A stretch of DNA of 64,000 nucleotides, taken from the NCBI RefSeq assembly GCF_031755915.1, contig NC_083382.1, forward strand, positions 33,254,501-33,318,500, given 5' to 3'. Of this stretch, positions 16,046-28,455 are shown in pieces; position 1 is the stretch's first letter; each line of letters starts with the position of its first letter. Below the pieces are notes generated by a model. It worked only from the letters and a program-made list of their open reading frames with translations, was not told where the DNA came from and made no database searches. Origin of the DNA: Ziziphus jujuba. Lineage: Eukaryota > Streptophyta > Magnoliopsida > Rosales > Rhamnaceae. A program made the translations under genes and the position numbers.

Positions 16046-17010
16046 TTTCCTTTTTGGGCAAAAAACCTTTTTTTTCTGGGTCTACTTCAGATCTCTGGGT
16101 TGTTGGCTCACTGATTCAGTCTACGAGACGAGATTCTTCAGGCGGACATTGATGTGCGTGTACTTTTTCCCTTATCCACCACCATGAATGCTAAAAAGTC
16201 AGTAAGTCACGGACGCTTCAGTGCTCTGACGAACCATAGCCGTCGGTTTTCAATGATCGAGATGTGAATCATGTGATCTAAGAGAGTTTGAGACAAAGCT
16301 GACTGCTTTGCTGTTCCACTGATTCTAAAAGCAACACGTGCCATAAATTTCTTAGAAAAGGATTAAAAACACACAAAAAAACCAAAAAAAAAAACAAGAA
16401 AATAAAAGTCGAAGAGTGGAGATGCGGGGTATCGATCCCCGCGCTCTACCATCTGAGCTACATCCCCGTCATTTTAGGGGCTTTTATTATTTTATATCTT
16501 AATTTAATATACTCACATTCCTACTCTAGAATTTGGGTGTCTTTGTAAGTCAACTCAGAAGAGAAAAAGGATCGAATAGCAGTTAAGAGAGAGTGAGTAG
16601 GATTATTAATGTAATAAACTTGGCCAAGCAATGAGTCAATTCAGTTGGGTACTTGGTAATCAATTAAGTAGAGCTTCAAATTCTTAAAAGCAACAAGGAA
16701 AAAAAAAACAATAAATAAATAAAATCCAGCTGAATCTCATAGAATCCTTTACAGTATTAATATAGGCCCATCAATTTCGATTCGATTGCCTGATCTATCT
16801 GCTTGAGTAGTTGGAATAATAGAAGCCACAAATATTCGAGTAAAGGAAGCACACAGAAAACCATCAACCAATAAACAAATAAATAAATGACAATTAATCT
16901 CTTCCTATAATTTTCCAGTAACAAAGAAAAAGAAAAAGGTTATAACATTACGAATCCTAATCCCACTATAATAATTAATTAATTAAGCTGATAAGCCCGG
17001 AACAACAACA
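16046..17010. other. FTHFS promoter region with tRNA relic
   Basis: The only recognisable element is the armless tRNA-Ala at 16417-16467. The rest is AT-rich and includes the FTHFS leader and the 3' flank of the small gene that ends at 17011. Confidence 0.65.
16417..16467 (-). pseudogene. tRNA-Ala copy lacking the anticodon arm
   Basis: On the minus strand the sequence begins GGGGATG, continues with a perfect D arm (TAGCTCAGATGGTAGAGCG), passes straight into a T arm (CGGGGATCGATACCCCG), and ends CATCTCC plus discriminator A. The acceptor stem pairs apart from one G-U-type position. The whole anticodon stem-loop and variable loop, about 22 nt of a plant tRNA-Ala, are missing, so it cannot decode. 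The internal A box (D arm) and B box (GGATCGATACC) are intact and a T-rich run follows, so RNA polymerase III could still transcribe a roughly 51-nt RNA. The alanine identity rests on my memory of the plant tRNA-Ala sequence. Confidence 0.85.
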
Positions 17011-17274
17011 CTACTCTTTGAGGACGTTCTTGATGAATGGTGATGATGGCTCATGAGCAGTAGGCAGAACACGGTTAACAGCAGCAGAAGCAGAACCTGC
17101 AGGTTTGAAGCTGGCGGACTTCTTCTTCATCGTCTTCTTCTTGCTTTTGTTGTTGTCGGAGAAGATATTGGAAGAAGTGGAAAGGATGACATAAACCAGA
17201 GCTTGAATAATCACAAACATGGTCACCTTCATATTCATTATATCTACTAATAAGGGGGTGATCATCATCTCCAT
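17011..17274 (-). CDS. Small single-pass membrane protein, unknown function
   Basis: Single-exon frame of 87 residues. A hydrophobic segment (FVIIQALVYVILS, about residues 20-32) is followed by SSNIFSDN, a Lys/Ser-rich stretch (KSKKKTMKKKSASFKP) and a polar tail ending FIKNVLKE. I recall plant proteins of similar build, with one membrane segment followed by a basic SFxPA motif, but cannot name a family. An internal Met (MNMKVTMF) just before the membrane segment could be the true start. A TATAA element lies 80-86 bp upstream and the leader is short. Supported by the start context and promoter element; function unknown. Confidence 0.55.
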   Translation of the reverse strand: MEMMITPLLVDIMNMKVTMFVIIQALVYVILSTSSNIFSDNNKSKKKTMKKKSASFKPAGSASAAVNRVLPTAHEPSSPFIKNVLKE

Positions 17275-17353
17275 CTCCCTCCAAAACTAGCTAGCTTTCC
17301 AATCAATCAATATTAATTGCAGAGAGACACGCACACTCTGTGTTGGAAGAGTG

Positions 17354-17360
17354 TTATATA
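17354..17360 (-). promoter_or_regulatory. TATA box of the small membrane-protein gene
   Basis: Minus-strand TATATAA sits about 80 bp before the ATG at 17274. Assigned by position only. Confidence 0.45.
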
Positions 17361-20300
17361 TAGATAATAATCTGTGACTAAATATGAAAAATATGCTTTT
17401 GGAACCCCTGTTTATATAGACACTGTCCCAATTAGTCTTCTCACTTAATCTAGCTTTTGACTCAGCTTGAAGTCTTCTTCCCTCAGACACAGCAAGTGGC
17501 TCTGAGACCTTCTCAAGTCAGAAATGGTCATTATGCTTCAGGATTTAACTAATTTGGTCCTAATAACTCTCTATTTGACCAGCTCATCTCGCTGCAAGTA
17601 GACCCAATTGCAAACCAGTTTTGAATAAAGATATTAATAAAAGCAAACTATATGTCACGAGGAAAACAATGTGAGACCCTAAAAGAAGATTCAAGTAATT
17701 TTATGCTTATGAATTCATCCTCACAAAATTCTTGCTTATATGTAACCAACTTCCCTATAAGCGTTATACATATTTATATGCTTTTGTGAAATAATAAAAT
17801 GGGGTAGAGAAAAAGAAAAGTATTCAGGGAAAAAAATTAAAAAATTAAAAAAAAAGGAAGCAACATTTTATGATCATCTCGATCTAACTAACGAGAGTCT
17901 CGTGGACTTCATCAGAAAATACAATTTTGTGAATGCCAAAAGGAGAATGATGAGTGGAAGTAATATATACAATCAAAACAACTGACACTAAAATGTTAAG
18001 ATTTGTCAGGGTTAAAAGTGTGTATATATATGTACATTTTGAAAATGAATTGTGAAAGTTAATCATTATATAAAAATTAGCATTGATCCATTAAAAGATC
18101 ATAGCCATACATATATAGATATATATTTTATTCAATGATGTCAATAGATTTATCTCGCTGATTTTCTGTTATATAGGAAGAAGTATGTGCATGAATTAAT
18201 ATTCTTTCATGATGGTTAATAATATTGACTTTACTTTAGTTTTCAATTATTATAAAAATAAAAAATAGTTTTTCAATTTGTTTTTTAATGGAAAAATGCA
18301 ACGAACATAAAACTAATGTTTTTGGGCTTGCCTCATAAGTCTGAAACCCAAACAAACCGAAGCCCAAAACCCAAAAACTGAGAAATAAATAAAATATCCT
18401 ACGTGGCAACATCTGATAGGGGCAGTGTTTTGCCAGGCGACATTTCAAGAATCATAATGACACGGATTCGTTGAGACACGAGATCAGAAACAACGAATAA
18501 AGTGATTGGTGACTTAAAAGAAGTCTCTCTGAAGTCGAGCCTACCTGATCACCCATTTTTAATTTTCTCTGTCTGATTGGAAGATTTGAAATAGTATTTC
18601 AAAAATAAAAAAATGAAAAACGTTGCGTGTGGGAAAGGCCAGCTTCCAAACAGGAACAGAAAAAAAAGCTAACACTGAGCCACTATTAAAGACGACAACA
18701 CACATACACAGAGAGACACCTAGTAATTTATGAATCTGTCATTGAATTTAATTATTATTAAATATTTGATGGGAAAAATTGGGAAACGTTAACAAATAAT
18801 AATAATAAAATAATATTGTTGCAATGAATTTGTGGAGGTCTTTCTTCCTTTCTTTCGGCTAAGCATACATCGTCAGGTGTCAAGCACACGCTAATATCTA
18901 TCTCCATGTGTACAAATCAGGTACTGACCAATGTTCATGCAGGCCATCCTCAATCTTTGACCCTTTGGCTTTTGTTTTTCCATTTCCCAAATCATTTTCA
19001 GACAACGCATGATCCGGAGAGGAGCCGTTTTCTCGGACGCTTCCCCACCTCACTACCTACTTGATTTTGTTTTTTGGTTTTTTATTTTTTTATTTTTTAT
19101 TTTTTATTTTTTACTTTTTTTGAGTCCAAAAATGTATGGTTCAATTATTGGAAGGTAGATTAAAGTTGAATATTCTGGTATTTGGGATCAAAATCTCATC
19201 TGGGTTTCGTAGTTCTGCTCAATTGGTTTACCTAGCTCTGTTCTATTTGTTTCTCTATGTTTGTGGATGATGGAGCTTTTGGATTCAAAAGGATCCTCTG
19301 GGTATCCTCGGTGAGTTTTTTTTTTTTTTTTTTTTTTTCCCCTCCCTATATTTGTTCCTTCGTTTTGTCTGTATTATTGGTTATGACGCTGATTGTCATC
19401 TGGATATGGTCGTTCTTGGTGATTTCTTTGATCTTCTCTTTTTTTTTTTTTTCTTTTTTTTTTTTTTCTGTTCTGTTGCTTTTCCATTTTTTTCTTTCCC
19501 ATGTTATATAGGTTTTTATTTTTTTTGTTGCCCGTACGCCATCAGTAATTCGTTTCAGCTTTTATTTAGTTTAACTTCCATTTCCCAACAATTTGATTGA
19601 ATGGTCTTTGGAAAGGCGATGTTGCCAAGAAAAATAAAAAGCGTCTGATGTTCATATACTAGATTTGCTTCTGCTTTATTTCTTCTCCTTCGGTTTTATA
19701 AGTTCTTTGATTCCAACATCAACATCATCATTATTATTATTGTTCTTCTTAGTCTTCTGTTTAATGAATCCTAGGCATAATATTGGGAAAACCATTCTTT
19801 ATCCTCTTCAATTTGAAACCAAGGCGGTTCTGGTATAGTTTCTAAAACTACTCTTATAAACAAAAGGAGCACCTTTTGTCTCACTACTTACTATTAATAT
19901 TTCTCCGTGTCCTGTAATCAGGAAATTCAACTAAAATTCTTTCCAGATGTAGTGATTTTGTACATGTAGTCTTGTTTTTGGAATTTATACATCAAATATC
20001 AGAATGCTGACTGTTTATGCCTCATCCATGTCCCCCTAAAGCATTAATTTATTTTCTATGCAAGTCTCTCTTCTTTCTCTTTTTGGAGAAGAATTGTGAT
20101 CTTTATATCCATTTTGCTGCATTATCATTATTTTTATACTCAGTCTGTTTAGGCACTCACATACAAAGTATCATGGCCTAATAACAGCATATATACCCAT
20201 TCCTTTTTTAAAATGGAAAGTAAATAAATAGAGACGAATAAAGTAAAATAAAAACATGACAAGAGATTTTTGAAACCATAACTTCTGCAGAAGATTGATT

Positions 20301-20370
20301 CTCTAGTGTTGATTCTGTTTAACAGAGGAAGCCCTCAATTGTTTTGAAGAAATATAACCAGGAATAGATA

Positions 20371-20412
20371 ATGATTTTGATCCCAATTCGGAGCACCAAA
20401 TTATCAATTTGA
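20371..20412 (+). promoter_or_regulatory. 13-codon upstream ORF in SINAT leader
   Basis: ATG at 20371 opens a frame coding MILIPIRSTKLSI and stops at 20412, only 10 nt before the SINAT start codon. If the leader is transcribed here, scanning ribosomes would meet this uORF first. Confidence 0.5.
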
Positions 20413-20422
20413 GGGAAGAAAA

Positions 20423-21609
20423 ATGTCTCCACGAGGTAGCTTTTGCAGAGAAGTGATTGAGGCTCACATTTCATGTGGAGATTCTGATGTAGCAACTTCA
20501 AATGCTGAAGCAAGAAGTTCTCCTTTCAAAAAAGCTGCCTCTAGTTTGAATGGAAACCTTGGAATGGCATCAACCAATGATGTCCACGAGCTGCTTGAGT
20601 GTCCTGTTTGCATGAATTTGATGTACCCTCCAATTTATCAGGTACTTCCTCGCATATTTTCATAACTCTCAAACAGAATAGGCTAAAAGATTTCTGCAGG
20701 AAAGAATTTCTATCAATGACAAGAACTTCATATTGTCTTGCATGCTCAGAGTCTATGGCAATATGTTCTGAAATTTAATTTTCTCATAGTTTGAGCTTAT
20801 TTTTAACTTCATGTCATAGTGTGCAAATGGACATACTCTATGTTCAAGCTGCAAGGGTAGAGTATACAATTCCTGCCCCACTTGTCGCCTCGAACTCGGG
20901 AACATAAGGTGTTTGGCACTGGAGAAAATAGCAGAATCACTGGAACTCCCTTGTAGATACCAAATTTTGGGTTGTAATGAAATATTTCCATACTACAGCA
21001 AGCTCAAGCATGAGAAAAGCTGTAAATGTCGTCCGTACAACTGTCCTTACGCTGGAGCTGAATGTCCAGTTACTGGTGACATCTCATTCCTTGTGATGCA
21101 TCTGCAGAATGATCACAAGGTTGACATGCATGATGGCTCTACTTTCAACCACAGATATGTTAAATCCAATCCCGAGGAATTCGAAAATGCTACATGGACA
21201 CTAACGGTAACTCTCTTCCTCCCTAATTAGTCCTTTCTTGATATGCTTTCCTTCAGGCTTCAGTCTCTAATGCAGCATCTGTTAGCAGGTTTTCAACTGT
21301 TTTGGCAGGCAGTTCTGCTTGCATTTCGAGGCATTCCAGATTGGAAAGGCACCTGTTTACATGGCCTTCCTTCGGTTCATGGGAGACGATCAAGAAGCAA
21401 AGCAATTCAGTTATAGTCTTGAAGTTGGTGGCAATGGCAGAAGACTAATGTGGCAAGGAACTCCAAGGAGTATCCGCGATAGCCATAGAAAAGTTCGAGA
21501 CAGTCAAGATGGACTAATCATTCAGAGGAACTTGGCACTTTTCTTCTCAGGTGGTAACAGGCAGGAGCTGAAGCTGAAAGTGGCAGGTCGAATATGGAAG
21601 GAACAGTAG
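20423..21609 (+). CDS. SINAT-type RING E3 ubiquitin ligase (Seven in absentia)
   Basis: SINA-family E3 ligase of 308 residues, encoded by 20423-20641, 20820-21206 and 21289-21609. The C3HC4 RING spans about residues 60-95 (ECPVC...CANGHTLCSSC...CPTC). A SINA zinc-finger region follows (CRYQILGC, HEKSC, CPYAGAEC, HLQNDHKVDMHDG). The C-terminal TRAF-like substrate-binding domain includes GRQFCLHFEAFQ, YMAFLRFMGDD and the ending GRIWKEQ. Length and intron positions match Arabidopsis SINAT2/3-class proteins, which ubiquitinate transcription factors and autophagy components in cytosol and nucleus. The N-terminal 50 residues are variable, as usual. All zinc ligands are present. Confidence 0.96.
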
Positions 21610-22187
21610 ATCATCTAAGCTAGAGAGGTTCTGTTCTTCAAAGATGTTCTAGTTTTGAAAAATAAAAAATATATATAAAAAAATGAAAGCGTTGTGGGAA
21701 ATTTAGGAATTTTTCTGTAAATGGTTAGATGTATGTTGCATGCTTGAAGATCATGGATAGATATATCTAAGAAAGCAACTTTCTTTGGATGGACTTCATT
21801 AATTTATCATGGTTTTCTAATGAATCCAATAATTCACAGTCAACAGGCAAATAATTCACATTTGAATCCCATTCGGAGTAAGTATCTGCGGAGAGTTTGT
21901 GGTACTTCAAAGCCAAATAAATATGTTGTTGGTATCATCATTATTAATATTTATTTTGATTGAGCTATTAAAGATTAAAACAAAAAGGGGAGGAAGTTCA
22001 AAAAGAAGAAAAAGAAAAAACCACGAAGAAGAAGCAAGGCAAAATAGAAAATATACTTAATTCATAAACCGATGTCGTTTAAGGATCAACTCCCACTTCC
22101 AAAATTAGACCTCCTAAACCCTAAAACGTTAAACCTCTGTTACCCAGGAGAAGGCGAAGAAGGCCAACCATAGTTAAGCTGATAGAA
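21610..22187. other. SINAT 3' flank and GTPase promoter
   Basis: Head-to-tail spacer with the SINAT 3' UTR on the left, A-rich sequence in the middle and a telo-box just before the GTPase start. No separate gene is supported. Confidence 0.65.
22116..22124 (+). promoter_or_regulatory. Telo-box (AAACCCTAA)
   Basis: A perfect AAACCCTAA lies 64 bp upstream of the GTPase start codon. Telo-boxes are enriched near transcription starts of plant translation and ribosome-biogenesis genes, which suits the predicted product. Confidence 0.55.
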
Positions 22188-24492
22188 ATGCTTGTTGCTC
22201 GAAACAAGTCTCTCTCGAAGCTCAAGCCTTTCCTCTCTATCTGCTTCTTCGCCAAATCGTCAGCAACTGCTTATTCTTCTTCTCCTTTAAATTTGTCTTC
22301 ACTTGTAGAACTTCACCATGGAAACCCAGCCAAATCTTCTCAATTTCCAACCACTTTCTGCCATTATTTCTCTTCAAAACCAGCAAAACCTCCACCAAAA
22401 CAGTCTTTGATCCTTGCCCGAGATGGAAATTATGACGAAGCCGTTGCCCAGACCCTCGCAGTCTGCCCTGGTTGTGGGGTTTACATGCAGAGCTCTGAAC
22501 CTAAACAACCTGGATTCTTCACCAAACCCTCGCACAAAGATCCCAAAACTTACAAATTGCTTGCCCATCTGGAACCCGTATCTCAAGAGCTCGAATTCTC
22601 CGATTCGCTGAAAAGGGGTGTTGTGGTTGAGCCTGAAAGCTCTGGTGTTGATGCCGATTCGCCTCAAGTCGGGCCCGAGAGGCCGGTGGTTTGCGCTCGT
22701 TGCCACTCTCTGAGGCATTACGGGAAGGTGAAGGATCCGACGGTGGAGAATCTGCTTCCGGATTTTGATTTCGATCATACGATAGGGAGGAAGCTGGTTT
22801 CCACTACTGGAACTCGGTCCGTGGTGCTTATGGTTGTGGATGCAGCGGATTTCGACGGTTCGTTCCCGCAAAAGGTCGCCAAGTTGGTTTCGGCGACGAT
22901 TAATGAGAATTCGACTGCTTGGAAGCAGGGGAAGTCTGGGAATGTTCCGAGAGTGGTGCTTGTGGTGACAAAGATTGATCTTTTGCCGAGCTCATTGTCA
23001 CCGACCAAGTTGGAGCATTGGGTCAGGCAAAGAGCAAGGGAAGGTGGAGCTAATAAGATAACTAGTTTGCATTTGGTGAGTGCAGTGAAGGACTGGGGAT
23101 TGAAGAACCTGGTTGAGGATATTCGGAATTTGGCAGGGCCAAGAGGGAATGTTTGGGCTATTGGAGCACAAAATGCTGGTAAAAGCACATTGATCAATGC
23201 AATAGGGAGGCATGTTGGAGGCAAGATTTCGAATCTGACTGAAGCTCCTGTTCCCGGAACAACATTGGGGATTTTAAGAGTGGAAGGTGTTCTTCCGGCA
23301 CAGGCGAAGTTGTTCGATACACCGGGGCTTTTGAATCCGCATCAGATCACAACAAGGCTGACAAGAGAAGAGCAGAAACTTGTTCACATCAGCAAGGAAT
23401 TGAAACCGAGGACTTATAGGATCAAGGTAACCATAATTTGAATAAGCTTAGTGCGTTAAAGGACTGTTATATGATTCTTGAAATCTCATTATTGAAACAA
23501 GAGCTTTATCTTTTTTGAGTATATGGTGCTGCTTTTGATAATATCATCCAATTATGAAACTTTTTATCTTGTTGGGTCGTCTTTGTTGTGGCAACAATAG
23601 AGTTGAAGTAATATGTTGAGTTTTGCTTAATATTTGTTTTTGATAGGCTGGCCATTCTGTTCATATTGCTGGTCTTATGAGGCTGGATGTAGAAGAATCA
23701 TCTGGAGAATCTATTTATATTACGGTGTGGGCATCTGTTTATCTTCCATTGCACATGGGGAAAACAGAAAATGCAAGCACAATGGTGGAGGAACATTTTG
23801 GTCGACAATTACAGGTATGATTTACACCGGTTCTAATGCATGATAATTCTGTCGCTTTCCTTTTGGAAATTTGATCTAATGATCTACTCTCGGATCTTGT
23901 AAAAATTTCATGATTGAGGGTATATTAAATCCACAAGGATACATATATTGCACTTGCACGGATGCTGTCAATTTGACCTTTTTCTAGTTTCTTAATGTTG
24001 GAAATTTTAGTAACTGTCACAAAATTGGAGCAATCATGGAATTTTAGGCATATATTGTATATGGCTAGATGAAGAGAAATTGGTGTTCTATATCGACAAT
24101 AAAAAATTTGATGGTGGTTTTGATTGTTTTGTTTGTTTCAGCCACCAATTGGGGAGCAAAGAGTAAAAGAGCTTGGACAATGGGTGAGGAAGGAGTTCAA
24201 TGTGTGTGGGAATAGCTGGGATTCAAGCTGTGTGGACATTGCTGCTTCTGGCCTTGGTTGGTTTGCTGTTGGACTTAAAGGAGAGGCAGTTTTAGGCGTT
24301 TGGACCTACGAAGGAATCGATGTTGTTCTTCGTAATTCATTGATTCCTGATAGATCACGGATTTTTGAAGTCGCAGGTTTTACAGTCTCAAAGATTGTAT
24401 CCAAGGCAGACCAAGCTTCAAATAGTTTACTGCACCAGAGTGGGAAGAAAAGGAAACGGGGCATCACAAAAGAATCTGAACCCCCTCTTTAA
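22188..24492 (+). CDS. Circularly permuted YqeH/BPG2-like GTPase, organelle-targeted
   Basis: 585-residue ribosome-assembly-type GTPase from exons 22188-23426, 23647-23814 and 24142-24492. A Ser/Arg-rich N-terminus resembles a plastid or mitochondrial transit peptide. A YqeH zinc finger uses C93/C96 (CPGC) and C169/C172 (CARC). The G motifs occur in permuted order: G4 TKID (261-264), G5 near SAVKDWG, G1 GAQNAGKST (326-334) and G3 DTPG (377-380). The family includes BPG2 and NOA1/RIF1, which act in plastid rRNA maturation and translation. The closest match I recall is the BPG2-like branch, not NOA1. The basic C-terminus (GKKRKRG) may bind RNA. All nucleotide-binding motifs are intact. Confidence 0.92.
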
Positions 24493-27197
24493 ATATTCAT
24501 TTTTATTTTTATCCAACAATATACCATTTCTAATGCGATTGCACTTTTTTTTCTTTTCTTTTTTTGGTTTTTGTTTTTTAGCTTCAAATGCCACAGAGGT
24601 TTTTTTTTTTTTTTTTTTGTAAGTATTGTTTATTATTGTAACCCACATGTAAGTTAAATGGACGGAAAAACATAGAATAAAAGGAAGAGAAGTAATGTAA
24701 ATCAAAAACAAAAATGGATAAAGTCATAATCTATTAAATCTGACCATAGAGAATCCCACTACCATCCCTTGAAAAAAAAAAAAATGATTAGTAAAAAAAT
24801 TAATAATTAATTAAATATTATCAATTAATAATTATTATATTAATAAATTTCTACTGATTATTATTATTATTGATGACAAATAGTAACCTATACATTATGT
24901 TTGTTAAATCATGCTTGAGATTAGCGATTTAATTATGTATACTTTTTTTTAATTATTTTTGCAGCTAAAATTAAAAAAAGAAAATTTGTTATTCAATTAA
25001 AAAACAAATATGAATACCGTATGAATAGAGCCGGAGGTGAACTGAGGTCATCTTCCCTGTCATAGTCTATCGCTTTAAGTTATAAACTTTTGCTTTGTTT
25101 TACAAAACTCCCATACAAACTGAAACATTCTTCCTCACTTTTATAAAATATCTTCCCCGCTCCAGCAAAGCCACTCTGCCATTTCTTCTTGGGAGGAGCG
25201 CCTTTGATGGGCATTACCAATACCACCAAACAAAAGAACTCGTATAAATCATCTTGTTCATAAATTTTTTGTCAACATTTTCTTATGGTTTTGATCTCTC
25301 CCTTTTGTTAGTCACCTCGATATCACCTGATTGCTCTAAGAAATGAATTAATGAAGAACGGAAAGATTCTCAGGAAACAATTTCGTATAATATTCAATTT
25401 TTGCATCGAGTTAACAAATAAAACTAAAAAGGTATGTATATATACATTTTAATGGAAGCTAGTCCTCTAGTCATTGCTGATCCCCTCTCGCAGCTAGTGG
25501 TTTGTTGTGTGTGTTGCCAGAGCTGGAGATCAGCGCATTTTTAGGTAGTTTGCTCCCGGATTAAGGAATCAAATATTAAGCTTTATTAAAATAACTTAAA
25601 TTTTTTAAAATGAAAAAAAAAAAAAAAAAAAAAAGGGCAGCAGGAGGAGAAATTCCTACTATATAAGAAGGACAATCCAAAAAATGGGCTTTTAGTCATT
25701 TTATTTAAAATGCAATGAGAAACAATTCTGGTCGTGTAGATAGCGGCACTCTAGTTAAATCAAATGCAAAAGATCAAATAAAAATATATAATGGCTATCG
25801 AAATATATCTAGGCCTCTTCAACTAGTATTTTTCACTTTTTTTAACATAGATCTACACCTTTTCAAATATAAATGTGAGTGTATAACAATTGAGTCATGA
25901 TGTTAAATTGAAAATCAAATGTTACATAATCCTGAAATTATTAAGGATTCATACTTAATTCATGTTTAATTAGATATTTAACTCTGCCTGACTTGTGAGC
26001 TCTTGCTCTTATCATTGTTGATGGGGCATTTTTCTTTTCCATTAGAAAAGTGGGGTATATTTAAATTTTGGAACATGGAATTTTTGAATAAAAAATCTGG
26101 ATTTCTAAGTCCAAGTCTACTATACAAGTATATCAAGTAAATTTGGCTTAGTTGATATGATATTTATACATATATTTAGAAGATCATAGTGTTTGAGAGA
26201 CTAGAAAAAAAAAAAATTATTGTATATGATAAAAAAAATACTATATAAGTATGCATGATCTTTCCCAACCATATATAACTAAATCAGACTTTCACATTTT
26301 GTTTTGCTTGTGCTTATCAGAAAAATTTGTTTATCTTAAAATCTCAATAAGACATTAAAAAAAAATGAATAGATGATACAATTAAGTAATCAATTTCATC
26401 GAACTGATTCAATGAAAGATTTGAGACTGTAGATTAGGTTCTAGTGGCTGTAATCCACATAAAGATATAGTAGAAGTACAAGGAAGGTCAAATTGGCATG
26501 TATTGTATCGTCACTCGTGGTCTAATCTAAAAAACTAATAAAACCCATTTAGAAAAGAATAATTCATTAATTCCTAACAAGCTTCCTTCCGACAAATAGC
26601 GTTATCTTACTAAATCACAAAACCCTTCTTCCTTATTAATTTTCCCACCCATAGCATTTCATATATTTGAAACCCTATGCTAAAAGTTTAATCAGACCAG
26701 TGCTAATATTAGAAACCCATGTTGTGGCATGTGCATTAGATAGATCATATCTCACTTGATGATAAACAATTGAATACACAAAACCTAGGGCGCGTTACCT
26801 TAAATTTGTATTAAATATTCTGCAATTTAGAAATCCCCACGAATAAAACAGTTTCCAAAATTGAAATGAAAAACAAAAAATTTTCTGGGCTTCTCTCTTG
26901 GAAAACGAAAAGAGAAGAAAATTCTCATTTCAATTTAAAGTTTGATCATTTGGCAAAACATACATATATTACAATCAGTGGTTGATTTTGATATGTATTG
27001 TTTTTAGGAGTGTGTTCCTTTCATCCATTCAAAAACAGTATCCCTTCCTCTAAACTCAAGCTCACCCAAGATTCGGATTTAGAAAAGTCCTTTACTTGTC
27101 CTTTCTTAATTCCCATGTTACACTCCTAGTCTATATACTTAGAATGTGATAAATGTCATACTTATTGACATTTTGAAGTTGGCAAGTAAAGCTTACC
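24493..27197. other. Intergenic, AT-rich, no gene seen
   Basis: Homopolymer tracts (for example the A run near 25615-25634) and AT-rich sequence. Short open frames here lack start context, splice partners or recognisable motifs. No structural RNA was recognised. Confidence 0.6.
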
Positions 27198-27199
27198 TC

Positions 27200-27475
27200 A
27201 AAAGGGGGAAAAAAAAAGAAGAAGAAGAAAAAAGATCACCTGATGGAAGGAGAAAGAAGGGGAAGAAAAAAAAAAAAAAAGACAAGAATTTAAAAAAATC
27301 TTTGAGAAGGTGAATGAGTGATTCCTAGATAGATGTGAGAAATACAGGGTTTTAGGCAAGCATATCAGATTGGGCATGGACGATGTCATAGGTTTACGTG
27401 ATCTGCTAACCGCTATTTATGCCAAATTTATAAGTATATATGTAATAGCTAAAGAAGTCGATCCTAGTTACTGAT
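27200..27475 (+). pseudogene. Inverted, diverged fragment of the 27.7-32 kb repeat unit
   Basis: The plus strand reads LDRCEKYRVLGKH, then DVIGLRDLLTAIYAKFI and VIAKEVDPSY before a stop. This parallels LDRCARHRILGKP, VIGLGDMLATIYAKFI and VIAKEVEPSS on the minus strand at 28060-28270. Roughly three quarters of bases match by eye. The fragment is broken by an in-frame stop after FEKVNE and carries extra codons the array copies lack. It lies in the opposite orientation to the array. I do not recognise the protein family. Confidence 0.7.
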
Positions 27476-28059
27476 GAGGCAAGAGAAAATCTAAACATCA
27501 TGTCACTACCAACAATTGAATGAAATCAGAATCACTAGAGTCAAGGCAAGGAACCATGCTGGATCTTTGTATTTTAATTTTTTGTATTTGTTTACCAAAA
27601 GATGGAGGAAAAGAAAAGAGTAGATTTTATATTTTTGTTCAAGCTTTTTTTTTTTTTTTTTAAAAGCTCCGGCTGGGTGGTTATAGGATATGGAAATTTT
27701 TAGGTTTTTTAATACCCAAACCGAAGATCAAAACAATCCCAAAGTAGAAATTCCATAATCTTAGCACCCAAATTGCTCAGAACAATCTTTTGCTTGCCCT
27801 CTTTTAAGTTAAATGAAAATGTACGAATAACACTAATAGTCTCTTCTAATACAAATAGTCTCTTATAAATATAAAATAAAGCAAAACTATCATATACTAT
27901 AATTATTTTATAAACCAAACCTATTATGATAAATTTCTATATTTTTAAAACATAAATATAGTTATAAAACATTAAAAGACAATTACGTAACCAAACGAAT
28001 GGAATCTACTCTCTTCTTTTTCGTTGTCTTTTTGGAAAACTAAAAACAGGAACCATAAA

Positions 28060-28455
28060 TCAGGAACTAGGTTCGACTTCCTTCGCTATTACATGTGTAC
28101 CTATGAATTTGGCATAAATAGTCGCTAGCATATCACCTAAGCCAATAACGTTAGATGGCTTGCCCAAAATCCTATGTCTGGCACATCTATCCAATACATA
28201 CTCTTGCGCCTTTTCAAAAATCTGCTGAAATTCTCGCTTAATTTTGTTTGGATCCTTTTTTTCCCTTTTTCTCATGCCATTGTGAAAGCTTTTTTCTTCT
28301 TGTCTATTTCCCTTTCCACGGTAAGCTTGACGTGTCGAATTCAAAAATGATTCAAATGATTGGATCTCTTTTGATATGGCTATGCCGTTCTCCTCCACCA
28401 TATAAGGTAGGTTAACTATTTTATGCTCGATCTTGATGATTGAGTACCATAACAT
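28060..28455 (-). pseudogene. Degraded coding remnant in array unit 1
   Basis: This is the longest open copy of the minus-strand frame carried by the array (131 residues). It includes EENGIAISKE, FLNSTRQAYRGKG, MRKREKKDPNKIKREF and LDRCARHRILGKPSNVIG. Other units carry the same peptide broken by stops and by the frame-shifting 86-bp repeats (86 is not a multiple of 3). A second motif block upstream on the minus strand in other units reads VPKSHFPNNLQELFDCFPFK. It looks like a duplicated gene fragment rather than an active gene. I do not recognise the parent family. Confidence 0.5.

Larger units (their letters stand above)
17275..20422. other. Divergent promoter region and probable 5' UTR intron of SINAT gene
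   Basis: No protein-coding gene is seen. The right half is probably SINAT leader: a putative noncoding exon ends at a GTGAGT donor near 19311, followed by long T/C tracts, and a possible acceptor (TTTAACAG) lies near 20324. The left half is the shared divergent promoter with the small minus-strand gene. Exact leader exons need transcript data. Confidence 0.5.

Noticed and set aside
22374..23224. Two long minus-strand frames opposite the GTPase first exon
   Set aside because: Antisense shadows; the plus strand carries all GTPase motifs.
28060..28455. Array reading frame as an intact functional gene
   Set aside because: Sister units have stops and frame-breaking 86-bp repeats; no promoter or splice structure is recognised.
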